DNA from: Weissella muntiaci | GTDB lineage: Bacteria > Bacillota > Bacilli > Lactobacillales > Lactobacillaceae | DNA: 64,000 bases | Direction of reading: 5' to 3' | NCBI RefSeq assembly: GCF_008107635.1 | Contig: NZ_SDGZ01000004.1 | Coordinates: forward strand, 62,001 to 126,000 | Shown here: piece after piece, positions 43,337 through 52,718 of the stretch | How the letters are laid out: each line of letters starts with the position of its first letter | Numbering within the stretch: the stretch's first letter is position 1 | Notes under the pieces: model-generated | Databases searched by the model: none | Seen by the model: only the letters and a program-made list of their open reading frames with translations | Told to the model about the DNA's origin: nothing | Made by a program: the position numbers and the translations under genes

Positions 43337-44227
43337 ATGCCAAAAACATTAACGCTTGGATCAGGAATCATGGTTGGTTTCGAAAAAATTCATATTATTA
43401 CCTATCTACCCACATGGGCGGTAAAAAATCATTACGTAATCGAAGGCCGTAAAGGAGAAGGTGCTTCTCAAAAACTAGAAATTGAGGGACTTGCCAAGGA
43501 GCCTACAACGGTTGCTGGAAGTAACGTAGGTTACTTCTTGTCACGTAAGGGTGTTGGTAAGACAACTGCAAATGTAACTTTGCTTGACTTACCATTCGAA
43601 ATTGAGAATGAGGTTCTTGGGCGTAAGGTCACAGAAAGTGGTATTGCACTTGTAGGTAATGATACTGAAGCGCCTTATACGGCAATTGTTGGTGAATCAG
43701 AAACGGCGAATGGAGATAAGGTCTATGTGTCATTGCTTCGTGGCGTTTTCCGTCGTGAGAAGTTTGAACTTAATACTACCGATCCAAATGAAGATTTTAA
43801 GCCTGAAGGTGTCGAGTATGGTTTCAGTGCTGAGAACTTGAAGTCTGATAATTCTGATTTCGACGGTCAAGTGTTCGCTTATTACATTGGTAGCGAAGAA
43901 GGTGGAAAGAGTTTATTTGAGGTATTAGGAGTAACCGATGACACACCAACTACTCCAGTTAATCCAACCGTATCAGTAACAGGAGTAACTGGTTCACAAG
44001 CAACAGCTTCAATTAAAGTTGGAGCAACTAAGCAAGTGACGGGTACTGTAACTCCATCAGATGCTACAAACAAAGCAGTTACTTATGCTTCAGACGCTGA
44101 ATCAATTGCGACTGTCGCTGCGGATGGAACGATCACAGGTGTTGCTGAAGGAACAGCGAATATTACTATCACGTCAGTTGATGGTGGGTTCACTGCTAAG
44201 GTTGTTGTGACGGTTTCAGCTGTTTAA
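43337..44227 (+). CDS. Major tail tube protein with C-terminal Big2 domain
   Basis: A 296-residue tail tube protein (phi13-like: MPKTLTLGSGIMVGFEKI, RRGEKFELNTTDPN-like and GVEYGFSAENLKSD). From about residue 213 a Big2 Ig-like domain follows (TASIKVGATKQVTGTVTPSD, IATVAADGTITGVAEG) that closely resembles the one on the capsid. Hexamers stack to form the tail. GGAGG precedes the ATG. Confidence 0.9.
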   Translation: MPKTLTLGSGIMVGFEKIHIITYLPTWAVKNHYVIEGRKGEGASQKLEIEGLAKEPTTVAGSNVGYFLSRKGVGKTTANVTLLDLPFEIENEVLGRKVTESGIALVGNDTEAPYTAIVGESETANGDKVYVSLLRGVFRREKFELNTTDPNEDFKPEGVEYGFSAENLKSDNSDFDGQVFAYYIGSEEGGKSLFEVLGVTDDTPTTPVNPTVSVTGVTGSQATASIKVGATKQVTGTVTPSDATNKAVTYASDAESIATVAADGTITGVAEGTANITITSVDGGFTAKVVVTVSAV

Positions 44228-44277
44228 CAAACGCGGGTTCGCCCGCATACATATTATTAAATTTCTAGGAGGAAGAT

Positions 44278-44634
44278 ATGGTTAAAGAATTACGAATTAC
44301 ATTGCGGAGTTTAAATCCAAATGAAGATGGCGAGTATGATTTTAAAACTTATACTCAACAATTCATTCCATTAAAACATGTGTTAGCTTGGCTCAAATTG
44401 GAGCAACGAATTACACAGTCGATTATTGATCAAGTGAATGATGAAATTCTATCTGGCACGGATATTTTGAAGGAACGTATTAAATTAATTGCGGACATGT
44501 TTGATGATTCTGCTATCACAGAAGAATCAATTACTAATCAAGCTAATGCGTTAGATAAGATTGTTCTGCAAGTCGAAAAAGTAGTAATTAACCAATATTC
44601 TGACGGAACGGACGTTGATTCGGGAAAAGATTAA
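44278..44634 (+). CDS. Tail assembly chaperone (gpG type)
   Basis: A 118-residue helical protein between tail tube and tape measure, the standard position of the G chaperone. Its last codons TCG GGA AAA GAT TAA contain a slippery heptamer that extends it by frameshifting (see the GT entry). AGGAGGAAG precedes the ATG. Confidence 0.85.
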   Translation: MVKELRITLRSLNPNEDGEYDFKTYTQQFIPLKHVLAWLKLEQRITQSIIDQVNDEILSGTDILKERIKLIADMFDDSAITEESITNQANALDKIVLQVEKVVINQYSDGTDVDSGKD

Positions 44635-44876
44635 GCCCAAGTGAAGCGGTCAGGGAGTTATCAAAGGCTATTGCTGCATTGGAAGATTTAATCATGGCAG
44701 TTGTGCGTAACATGCCTAATTTCACGATTAATGACGTAGTTGAAACGGATGTCAGCTTATTAATGAAACTGCTTGATGATAAAAAAGAGCGGAGCGAGGG
44801 CACTAAGAAACAACAAACAGTCGACTTTACTAAGATGACGACTGAAGAAGCACGAGGACAACTAGAAAGGAGGTAA
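44278..44876 (+). CDS. Tail assembly chaperone GT, -1 frameshift product
   Basis: G GGA AAA at 44622-44628 sits just before the gpG stop. A -1 slip there leads into the overlapping frame, which runs as RLSPSEAVRELSKAIAALED to TAA at 44876, giving about 199 residues. The downstream frame has no good independent ribosome site. Conserved slippage at this position is known in tailed phages and gives the GT fusion that loads the tape measure. The T frame ends two bases before the tape measure gene. Confidence 0.85.
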
Positions 44877-44878
44877 CA

Positions 44879-47800
44879 ATGGCGTTAGATGAAGAGCTAG
44901 GACGATTAAACATTAAGGTTTCGATGGATGATAGCGAGTTGGCCAAGTCGGTTGATAACGTTGATCGTTCAATTTCCAAGAATGCAAAATCGTTTTCAGC
45001 ATTTAATCGCTCAATTAGAGGTGGCGACCAAGAGATTGCATCTCATGCAGCTAAACTGGGCATGTTGAAAGAATCAATCGTTGGTATGTCTGATAAAACT
45101 GAGAAGCTAAATGCAGTTATTAGTAACCAAGGTAAGATGAGCCAATACACGGCGGCGGAACAAGAAACTCTGCGTGGTAAGTATGCACAAAGCCAAGTTC
45201 AATTAGAGGCTTACAAAAATGAGTTCACTAACACTGCTAAAGAGATGGCTGACTTGCAAGTTAAGACCCAAGGTTTTACCGGAAAGCTAAATACATTTGG
45301 TTCAGCCGCCACTAATGTCGGCGATAAGATGACTCGCAATGTTACTGTCCCACTTGGGATAGTTGGTGGCTTGGCTTTAAAAACTGGTATGGATTTTGAA
45401 GCCGGAATGTCACGAGTTCAGGCGATTGCTGGAGCTTCAAAATCACAATTGAAGCAACTAACAGATCAGGCGATTGAACTTGGTCAGAAAACTCAATTCT
45501 CAGCTTCCGAAGTTTCTGGTGGTATGGAAAACCTTGCTTCGGCTGGATTTAGCGTTAATGAGATTATGCAAGCCATGCCGGGTATGCTTGATTTAGCTGC
45601 TGTATCAGGTGGAGACGTCGCACAAGCATCTGAGTATGCCGCGTCTGCTTTGCGTGCATTTAATTTGGATGCTTCTCAGAGTGGTCATGTTTCTGATGTC
45701 TTTGCGAAAGCTGCTGCAGATACGAATGCGGAAGTCGGAGACATGGGTGAAGCCATGAAGTATGCTGGCCCAGTTGCTAGTCAATTGGGTATGTCGATTG
45801 AAGAAACTGCTGCGGCAATTGGTGATATGTCTGATAAGGGTATCAAGGGTTCGCAAGCTGGTACTACACTGCGTGGCGCATTAACTCGATTGGCAAAGCC
45901 AACACAAGAAATGACATCAACAATGCAGCAATATGGACTTTCATTCTTTGATGCACAAGGGAAGATGTTACCATTCGGTCAGATCATTGGGCAGTTGCAT
46001 GATAAGGTCGGAAATCTTGATGAGAAGAGCCGTGCAGCTGCATTGACTACCTTGTTTGGTAAAGAAGCTCTATCAGGAATGATGGCGTTAGTGTCATCTG
46101 GAGAAGGCAAATACGACAACTTAACTAAGTCACTTCAAAACTCAGATGGTGCTGCGGATAAAATGGCTAAGACCATGCAGGATAACGCAAAGAATGCCAT
46201 TGAACAAATGATGGGATCGCTCGAAACGGCCGCAATTAAGATTGAACAAGCGGCGGCACCGTCAATCAAACAGTTGGCAGAATTTGTGGGTAAGCTTGCG
46301 GATGCTTTCAGTAATCTGTCTCCTGAAGCTCAGAACATGATTTTGAAGTTTGGACTATTAACTGCGGCAGCTGGGCCAGCTTTATCAATTATTGGTAGAG
46401 TTTCAACTGGAACAGTAGCTATGACAGCTGCATTCGCAAAAGTTAAGACAGGAATGGCAGTTACCAAGGAGTTAGGTGCATTGACAACCGGGGCGACCGG
46501 AGCAACTCGAGGTATGGAATTATTGGGTGGTGGTGCTGGAAAGGCTGCATTAGCTTTTGGTGCATTATCTCCTGTTATGCTTGGCGTGATTGGAACGGCA
46601 GCTTTGTTAGGTGGTGGACTAGTTCTACTTGGTAAAGCTTACGCTGATCATCAGTACGCTACTCGTTGGGGCGATGATGTTAGCGCGTCTGCCTCAACTG
46701 CATTAGACGGTATGCAAAAAGCTCAGCAAGGAATTTCGGATGCTTTGATTACCACAGGAAATGATGGCGAGAATGCGTCTAAAAAAGTAGGTGATGCTTT
46801 TGAAAATATGGCTGATCGAGTAAAAAAATCAGCTGATGATTCTAATGCAGCATTATCAAAGTCATACTCAAATCTGCCGCCAGAAGTTCAAGCGATGGTG
46901 GAGGCAAGTATAAAGCAACGCCAAAAGGAAAATAATGACCGTGTTCAAGAGGCTAAAACAACGGCTGATGCAGTTGCTAATATTGAGAAGCAGGGCGGAA
47001 AACTTAGCGTAGATCAACAAACATTCGTATCTAATTCAAGACAAAAACTAAATGAGTTGGGTATTCAAAACTTAGGACTTAGTGCAAAGGCAGAGAAACA
47101 AGCACTAGCAGCTTTGAATAACGATGTTGAGAACATGAATGCACAAGCACGGGATAAAGCCCAAACTAGTTTAACGTCAACTCTTGAAAAGGCTGATAAG
47201 TCCTATGAGAAATCTAAGGCCTCTATAAAATCTATGTATGATCAAGGTGTTATCGGCGCAGAAGATTTTTCAAAAGCTAATGCTGAACTCGATAAAACTC
47301 ATTCAGCTCAGATAAACCCAATGCTTGCGCGTCTATATGAATTAATGAAGGCGTCTGGTACGAGTTCTGAAATGATGGAAACAGCATTTGAGACTATGGG
47401 TTATTCATTGGACGATGCCAAAAGTGCATTTGATAATATGGCTAAAGGTGCTGACAAAAGTACAGGTACAGTTATCAGTGCTACAGGCAAGATGAGTGAT
47501 AAAACCAAGGAAGCTGTAAAACAGTGGAACGGCTTAGTCTTTGATGAGAAGACCGGACAAGTTAAGACCAATGCCAAAGATGAAGTAGCTGAGGCTATGA
47601 AATCAGGTGATAACTGGAATAGCTTGAAACTTGCTGCAAAGGAAGCACCGGTTCATTCAGACGCGCGAGCTGTGTTTGCTGAAGCAGCAATTCAAGCCGG
47701 CACTTGGGATAAATTATCTATCAAAGATAAAGAAGCGATGGTTAAAAGTAATGCCGCAGAAGAAGTTCTGAAAGGTAAGGCTTCATTATCTGACTTCAAT

Positions 47801-48841
47801 AGTCTTGATGTTCCTACAAAGCAGTTAATTGTTTCATCTAATGCACCTCAACAGGTATTCGATAGCTTAACCCAAATGGGCACTTGGGATTCATTACCTG
47901 ATTCAATCAAGAATATCTATTTGAATTCTAACGTTACCGGTATTGTAGATGGCTCAAAGATGAAATTGAGTGAATGGAACACTTTGACACCAGAACAAAA
48001 GCAACTGATTTCACAGGATTCAAGTTCTGCTGCGGTTAAAAGTGCGATCACTACTACCGATCAATGGAACGCATTACCAACGCCGGTAAAGGAAATTTTA
48101 GCCCATAATTCTGACGCACGAAAGGCATTTAGTGACGCCAAAATTGATTTGGGAGAATACGAGAAGGTTAAGCCAACCAAGAAAAAACTTGATGCCGATT
48201 CAAGTAAGGCAAAGAGTGAATCGGACAAAGCAAAGAATTCTGTAAATCAGTTCAGTGATATTAAGACTAAAACAAAGTCACTTGATGCTAAGTGGCAAGG
48301 TGGTCAGGCAGTTAGGAATGCAAAGAGTGACATTGATAGTATTCATGATAAGACAGTAACAATTACTACAAAAGAAGTTACAGAAAAGGCTCATAAAGCC
48401 ACTGGTGATCCTAACTTTGCTGGTGGTGATGTTGTTGTTAATGACCAAAAGGGAAGCTTGTATAAAGAGTTAATTCAGCTTCCGAGTGGTCGAACATTTA
48501 TGCCACAAGGTCGTAACCGAGAATATAACTTGCCACAAGGAACACGAATTTTCAATGCAACTGATACGGCTAGATTAATGACTGCAAAGCTGAATACCGA
48601 CAGGCTGAAAACTTTGTCTCAGTTAGATATTCCAAGTCCAACCGCTGGCAATGTACCAGTTCCACAAACACAAGGTACAGATGATCGGGCAATTGCAATG
48701 ATGGCAACTATGGTTGATTTTTTGAGTACAATCGCTGAAAAGGACTTTAAACCTTACATTGGTAAAGATGCAATTGTGGACGCTGCAAACTCAGGCTTGG
48801 GCGATATTGCAGCATGGAGAAGAAATGGAGTTTCAGTATGA
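44879..48841 (+). CDS. Tail tape measure protein
   Basis: A 1320-residue TP901-type tape measure. The N-terminal 140 residues are coiled coil; GMDFEAGMSRVQAIAGAS to GSQAGTTLRGALTRLAKP is the conserved TP901 domain (about 165-345). Hydrophobic helices lie at about 480-500 and 555-580, and a further coiled coil runs at 610-810. From about 880 to 1085 a W-N/D-x-L repeat recurs every ~33 residues (TWDKLSIKD, TWDSLPDSI, EWNTLTPEQ, QWNALPTPV). By the usual 0.15 nm per residue the tail would be near 200 nm (inference). Confidence 0.93.
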   Translation: MALDEELGRLNIKVSMDDSELAKSVDNVDRSISKNAKSFSAFNRSIRGGDQEIASHAAKLGMLKESIVGMSDKTEKLNAVISNQGKMSQYTAAEQETLRGKYAQSQVQLEAYKNEFTNTAKEMADLQVKTQGFTGKLNTFGSAATNVGDKMTRNVTVPLGIVGGLALKTGMDFEAGMSRVQAIAGASKSQLKQLTDQAIELGQKTQFSASEVSGGMENLASAGFSVNEIMQAMPGMLDLAAVSGGDVAQASEYAASALRAFNLDASQSGHVSDVFAKAAADTNAEVGDMGEAMKYAGPVASQLGMSIEETAAAIGDMSDKGIKGSQAGTTLRGALTRLAKPTQEMTSTMQQYGLSFFDAQGKMLPFGQIIGQLHDKVGNLDEKSRAAALTTLFGKEALSGMMALVSSGEGKYDNLTKSLQNSDGAADKMAKTMQDNAKNAIEQMMGSLETAAIKIEQAAAPSIKQLAEFVGKLADAFSNLSPEAQNMILKFGLLTAAAGPALSIIGRVSTGTVAMTAAFAKVKTGMAVTKELGALTTGATGATRGMELLGGGAGKAALAFGALSPVMLGVIGTAALLGGGLVLLGKAYADHQYATRWGDDVSASASTALDGMQKAQQGISDALITTGNDGENASKKVGDAFENMADRVKKSADDSNAALSKSYSNLPPEVQAMVEASIKQRQKENNDRVQEAKTTADAVANIEKQGGKLSVDQQTFVSNSRQKLNELGIQNLGLSAKAEKQALAALNNDVENMNAQARDKAQTSLTSTLEKADKSYEKSKASIKSMYDQGVIGAEDFSKANAELDKTHSAQINPMLARLYELMKASGTSSEMMETAFETMGYSLDDAKSAFDNMAKGADKSTGTVISATGKMSDKTKEAVKQWNGLVFDEKTGQVKTNAKDEVAEAMKSGDNWNSLKLAAKEAPVHSDARAVFAEAAIQAGTWDKLSIKDKEAMVKSNAAEEVLKGKASLSDFNSLDVPTKQLIVSSNAPQQVFDSLTQMGTWDSLPDSIKNIYLNSNVTGIVDGSKMKLSEWNTLTPEQKQLISQDSSSAAVKSAITTTDQWNALPTPVKEILAHNSDARKAFSDAKIDLGEYEKVKPTKKKLDADSSKAKSESDKAKNSVNQFSDIKTKTKSLDAKWQGGQAVRNAKSDIDSIHDKTVTITTKEVTEKAHKATGDPNFAGGDVVVNDQKGSLYKELIQLPSGRTFMPQGRNREYNLPQGTRIFNATDTARLMTAKLNTDRLKTLSQLDIPSPTAGNVPVPQTQGTDDRAIAMMATMVDFLSTIAEKDFKPYIGKDAIVDAANSGLGDIAAWRRNGVSV

Positions 48842-49551
48842 AAATGCACGGTATAACAATTAATGGTAAGCATTCGTTTGATGATTTCAGATTGCTGTTA
48901 AATGATTTTACAATTGGAACGCCTAGCAAAACTAAAGTAACGGCCAAGATTCCATATAGTTCACAACAATTTGATTTCTCAACAATCATGGGTTTTCAAC
49001 CATACGGAAGGCGGACACTAACATTTAACTTTAATTTCTATGATGAGTTTAGCCTCGAGCAATTGCAGTCACAACGAATTAAAGTTTTAAATTGGCTGAT
49101 GTCGAGTAACAATGATGAACCTATCTTATTTGATTTAATCAAGGATTATTATTTCTTAGGTGAAGTCGTAACCGGCCCTGATGCACAAACTAATTGGGAA
49201 CAAACCGGAACGCTTAAAGTTGTTATTGATGCACATCCATTTAAGGTTGCTAAGAAACTTGAAGGCGACGATGTTTGGGACACCTTTAATTTTGAAGAAG
49301 ACATAGCCCAAAATGTTCAATTCGACATTATAAATAACGGCTTGGTTGCGCTATATAATGTTGGATTTAATCCGGTAGCTCCTGTAATTAATGTGAGCTC
49401 ACCAATGAAGATAGTTCAGAACGGAGTTACCTATGACCTATCAACTGGCGATAATGAGCTAGATGGTTTCATGATTAATGTTGGTACGAATGAAATTCAA
49501 GTGAGCGGTACTGGACGAATTGAATTTAAGTTTAGGAGAGAGGTTATTTAG
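48838..49551 (+). CDS. Distal tail protein (Dit)
   Basis: A 237-residue Dit-like protein (FDDFRLLLNDFTIGTPSK, GFQPYGRRTLTFNFNFYDEF) forming the hub at the tail tip. I chose ATG 48838, which overlaps the tape measure stop in ATGA and has GGAG upstream. Confidence 0.88.
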   Translation: MKMHGITINGKHSFDDFRLLLNDFTIGTPSKTKVTAKIPYSSQQFDFSTIMGFQPYGRRTLTFNFNFYDEFSLEQLQSQRIKVLNWLMSSNNDEPILFDLIKDYYFLGEVVTGPDAQTNWEQTGTLKVVIDAHPFKVAKKLEGDDVWDTFNFEEDIAQNVQFDIINNGLVALYNVGFNPVAPVINVSSPMKIVQNGVTYDLSTGDNELDGFMINVGTNEIQVSGTGRIEFKFRREVI

Positions 49552-49553
49552 AT

Positions 49554-51398
49554 ATGTATAGGGTAGACATAATTAATAACGGTGTAAGAAGCCCAATCCA
49601 TTTGCCTACTCCGACAGGAGTTAAATTATTCAGTGGAACTGTTAAAAGTGAATTGAATATGGCTCAGGGTTTTACTTTCTCCTTGTTACCAAATAACCCC
49701 GGCTGGAGTGAGATTGAACCGTATAAAACCAAAATTGAAGTTGTTGATCTACAAAAAAACAACATAATCTTTTATGGCAGAGCCTTGGATTCAACTAAAG
49801 AAATGACATCTGAGGGGCAGATGTCAAAGAAGTATGTTGCTGAGAGTGAACTGGGATATTTGAAAGACAGTTACCAGCCATTTGAAGAGATTCATAACAT
49901 GTCGCCAGCTGATTTTTTTCGTAAGTTAATCTACACTCATAATTCACAGGTTGGAAGCGATCAACAATTTGTACCGGGAGTAATTAACGTATCTAATTCA
50001 ACTGATAATGTATATCGGTTTTTGGATGATCAGACGACATGGCAGACGTTGAATGATAAACTGGTTACTCGATTAGGTGGCTATTTATTTGTTAGACACG
50101 AAAGCGGAACTCGTTTTATTGATTACTTGCAAGATAGTGGAGTGCAAGCCCCAATGTCTATTCAACTTGCTAAGAATATGATTTCAGTAAGCGAAACTAT
50201 CAAGGCCACTGAAGTTGTTACTCGATTAGTTCCATTAGGCGCCACCCAAGTTCGGGAAGGTGCTGAAGCAACTACCGCACAACCTAAGTTAAAAATAGGT
50301 AGTGTAAATAATGGTATGGACTATATCACTGATAATCTATTGGAGCAGCAATTGAATGTGATTGTTTATGGAACTCAAACTTGGTCTGATGTTACTGATC
50401 CTAATAACTTATTAACTAAAGGAAGAGAGTGGTTGGCCGCCCAAAGAATGGCGGATAGCGTTACTGTTTCAGCGCTTGATTTAAGTAAAATCAATGATAA
50501 ATTCGATCGTTATCAGCTGGGAAATACTTATACGATAAAACACGGAATTTTAGGTATTCAGAGTGGCCACCCACTGACAACGCAAACAATTAATGTTTTA
50601 GACCCAACGAAGAGCGAACTAACATTCGGTGATAAGAAACTGGACTTGGTTAGTTATCAGCAAGCCATGAACGATCAGAAGAATGCTGACGATTCAATAC
50701 TTGCGGTTTTGGAAAATAACAAGACCAATACTCAGCAACAAATCGAAAAAATGCAAAGCGAGATAGATTATCTTAAATCATTAGTAGGCAATGGATATCT
50801 TGACGGAAAGATAATTGATGTTTCAGAACATCAGGGAGACATTGATTGGCAAGCTGTTAAAAATGATGGTGTGGTATTTGCGATTATCCGAGTTCAGTAT
50901 GGCGGGAACTATGAAGATAAGAAGTATAAGCAAAACATTGCTGGAGCTCAAAGTGCTGGAATCCGTTATGCAGTCTATGGTTATGGACTTTATGCAAATG
51001 AAGCCGAAGCTAAAGAAGAAGCTAAATTACTATTTGATAGGGCTAATGCCGCAGCAGGAAGCGGTGTTGAGCCTATTTTTTATGCGATTGATTTAGAAGG
51101 CGATACTCCAGCTGACTCCATTCAAACTAATACACTTGCATGGAATCAAAGCATGTCGGAGATGGGTGTCGAAAGTAAGTATCAAGTCGCTTATATCGCA
51201 AACCACTTATATGATCAGTTCAATATTGATGTGTCTAAGTTTGGTTCCATCTGGATACCTGCGTATGGTAGTGGACCAGCGCACCCGTATGACTTGTGGC
51301 AATACACATCAAATGGTTTGGTTGCTGGAATAAGCGGAAATGTTGATATGAACCAATCACCATCAACAGCGTTTAAGAATAATTATTTAAGGAGGTAA
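49554..51398 (+). CDS. Tail-associated lysin: Tal with C-terminal GH25 domain
   Basis: A 614-residue tail-tip protein. Residues 1-370 match the Tal/prophage endopeptidase tail fold (YRFLDDQTTWQTLNDKLV). A coiled coil (NNKTNTQQQIEKMQSEIDYL) covers about 383-412. From 420 a GH25 muramidase follows: IDVSEHQGDIDW has the N-terminal Asp, FYAIDLEGD the catalytic acidic pair, and FGSIWIPAYG a later strand. It would open the cell wall during DNA entry. AGGAGAGAGG lies before the ATG. Confidence 0.9.
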   Translation: MYRVDIINNGVRSPIHLPTPTGVKLFSGTVKSELNMAQGFTFSLLPNNPGWSEIEPYKTKIEVVDLQKNNIIFYGRALDSTKEMTSEGQMSKKYVAESELGYLKDSYQPFEEIHNMSPADFFRKLIYTHNSQVGSDQQFVPGVINVSNSTDNVYRFLDDQTTWQTLNDKLVTRLGGYLFVRHESGTRFIDYLQDSGVQAPMSIQLAKNMISVSETIKATEVVTRLVPLGATQVREGAEATTAQPKLKIGSVNNGMDYITDNLLEQQLNVIVYGTQTWSDVTDPNNLLTKGREWLAAQRMADSVTVSALDLSKINDKFDRYQLGNTYTIKHGILGIQSGHPLTTQTINVLDPTKSELTFGDKKLDLVSYQQAMNDQKNADDSILAVLENNKTNTQQQIEKMQSEIDYLKSLVGNGYLDGKIIDVSEHQGDIDWQAVKNDGVVFAIIRVQYGGNYEDKKYKQNIAGAQSAGIRYAVYGYGLYANEAEAKEEAKLLFDRANAAAGSGVEPIFYAIDLEGDTPADSIQTNTLAWNQSMSEMGVESKYQVAYIANHLYDQFNIDVSKFGSIWIPAYGSGPAHPYDLWQYTSNGLVAGISGNVDMNQSPSTAFKNNYLRR

Positions 51399-51401
51399 AG
51401 C

Positions 51402-52010
51402 ATGACAATAGATTATAGAGATGATACTCACATCGTAGATGGCGAAGTTCAAATTGATAAGGATAAGCGCTTACCAGAAGTTGAAAAATTGGCAAAATAT
51501 GTGCGGACAAAAATGTACGGAGTGGACGTACGTGAGTCGTTGGCTTTAGCAGTTGAATTGATGTCAAATATTGTTGTAGATGATCAGAATGCTTATAAGC
51601 AATTAGAAGCTAAAGTAGATGATTTAGCTCAGAAATGGCAAGACGATACATCCAATTTCAAACGTTTGACTGAAGATGAGATTAATCGTTTGATTGCGGA
51701 ATGGAACGCTACAGTTTCAGGCGTGACAAGTGATTCAGAGATAATCAATGCGCGAGTGTCACTAGATGGTACAACGCATTCAGTTATAAAAGAACGACTT
51801 GATCAGATGGAAATGAACACGGTTCAACATCGTGTTATGAATAAGACTTATCAACTGGATCATATTTTACAAGTTACTGATTTATCGACCACTAGTTCAG
51901 ATATGAAGTATGAAGTGGTAGGTCAAATTGAAGATGTAGATGAAAGTCAATTTGCTTATCGAAGCTTGCGAAGTCGATTTATCGGAATTAATAGGGCGGT
52001 GATAGCATGA
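51402..52010 (+). CDS. Baseplate upper-protein-like tail component
   Basis: A 202-residue protein whose N-terminus (HIVDGEVQIDKDKRLPEVEKLAKYVRTK) and charged helical middle (VDDLAQKWQDDTSNF) are like baseplate proteins encoded after Tal in phages of lactic acid bacteria. Assigned by place and layout. GGAGG before the ATG; it overlaps the next gene by 4 bases. Confidence 0.65.
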   Translation: MTIDYRDDTHIVDGEVQIDKDKRLPEVEKLAKYVRTKMYGVDVRESLALAVELMSNIVVDDQNAYKQLEAKVDDLAQKWQDDTSNFKRLTEDEINRLIAEWNATVSGVTSDSEIINARVSLDGTTHSVIKERLDQMEMNTVQHRVMNKTYQLDHILQVTDLSTTSSDMKYEVVGQIEDVDESQFAYRSLRSRFIGINRAVIA

Positions 52011-52705
52011 CTGAAACAATTAAGGATGTTAGATTCGACGGTACTAGGTTCTTTGTCGAAGACGAGAATGGAAACCGTAAACAAGTATTTCCACAAACCA
52101 TACTAGAGCAAATCATTGGATTAGATAGTTTGCGTTCTGTACGGGGATATCCGGGTCCACCGGGAAAAGTAGGCAAGAGTGCTTTTGAGACAGCTAAAGA
52201 AAGTGGTTTTCCGGGAACGGAAGATGAATTCGACCAACTATTAGCAAATATTCAAATTAACGAGTCGACCAAACGGAAAGCTCCCACAAGTTGGAGTTTA
52301 GATCGAACTACTACACCATGGACGATCAGATTGGACAATGGTAGTACGTTACAACTTAATGATTACGGACAAGTTGCGTCAGTTTTCGGGTTAGGTTCTT
52401 CTCCAAACTTAGAAAGCGCAACCGTGACACCAGTTCCGATTATTAGCAATATTATTAAGGCAGCAAGAGGAACTTTATCTATTGATTTATTCAAGAAAAC
52501 ATCAGGAAGTAATTTTAATTATTATTCACCAAATTACACAATTAATAACCCTGTACAAGACGTTAGTATATACGACTTTACTGTAGCCACGTTTGGAGTA
52601 ACGGGAGACACTTACAATCGGCAATGGGTGTTAATTAAGATGTTGTACGAGTTGGGGATATTCTCGCCTGCTGATGTTGAATCATTAGGCGCAACGAAGA
52701 AATAA
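52007..52705 (+). CDS. Tail fibre protein with short collagen-like segment
   Basis: A 232-residue protein starting with a compact domain (IKDVRFDGTRFFVEDENGN), then a short Gly-Pro-Pro stretch (RGYPGPPGKVGKSAFETAK) that looks like a collagen-type trimer stalk, then a C-terminal beta domain. Probably part of the host-binding apparatus. Confidence 0.65.
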   Translation: MTETIKDVRFDGTRFFVEDENGNRKQVFPQTILEQIIGLDSLRSVRGYPGPPGKVGKSAFETAKESGFPGTEDEFDQLLANIQINESTKRKAPTSWSLDRTTTPWTIRLDNGSTLQLNDYGQVASVFGLGSSPNLESATVTPVPIISNIIKAARGTLSIDLFKKTSGSNFNYYSPNYTINNPVQDVSIYDFTVATFGVTGDTYNRQWVLIKMLYELGIFSPADVESLGATKK

Positions 52706-52718
52706 AAGGAGTAAATAA

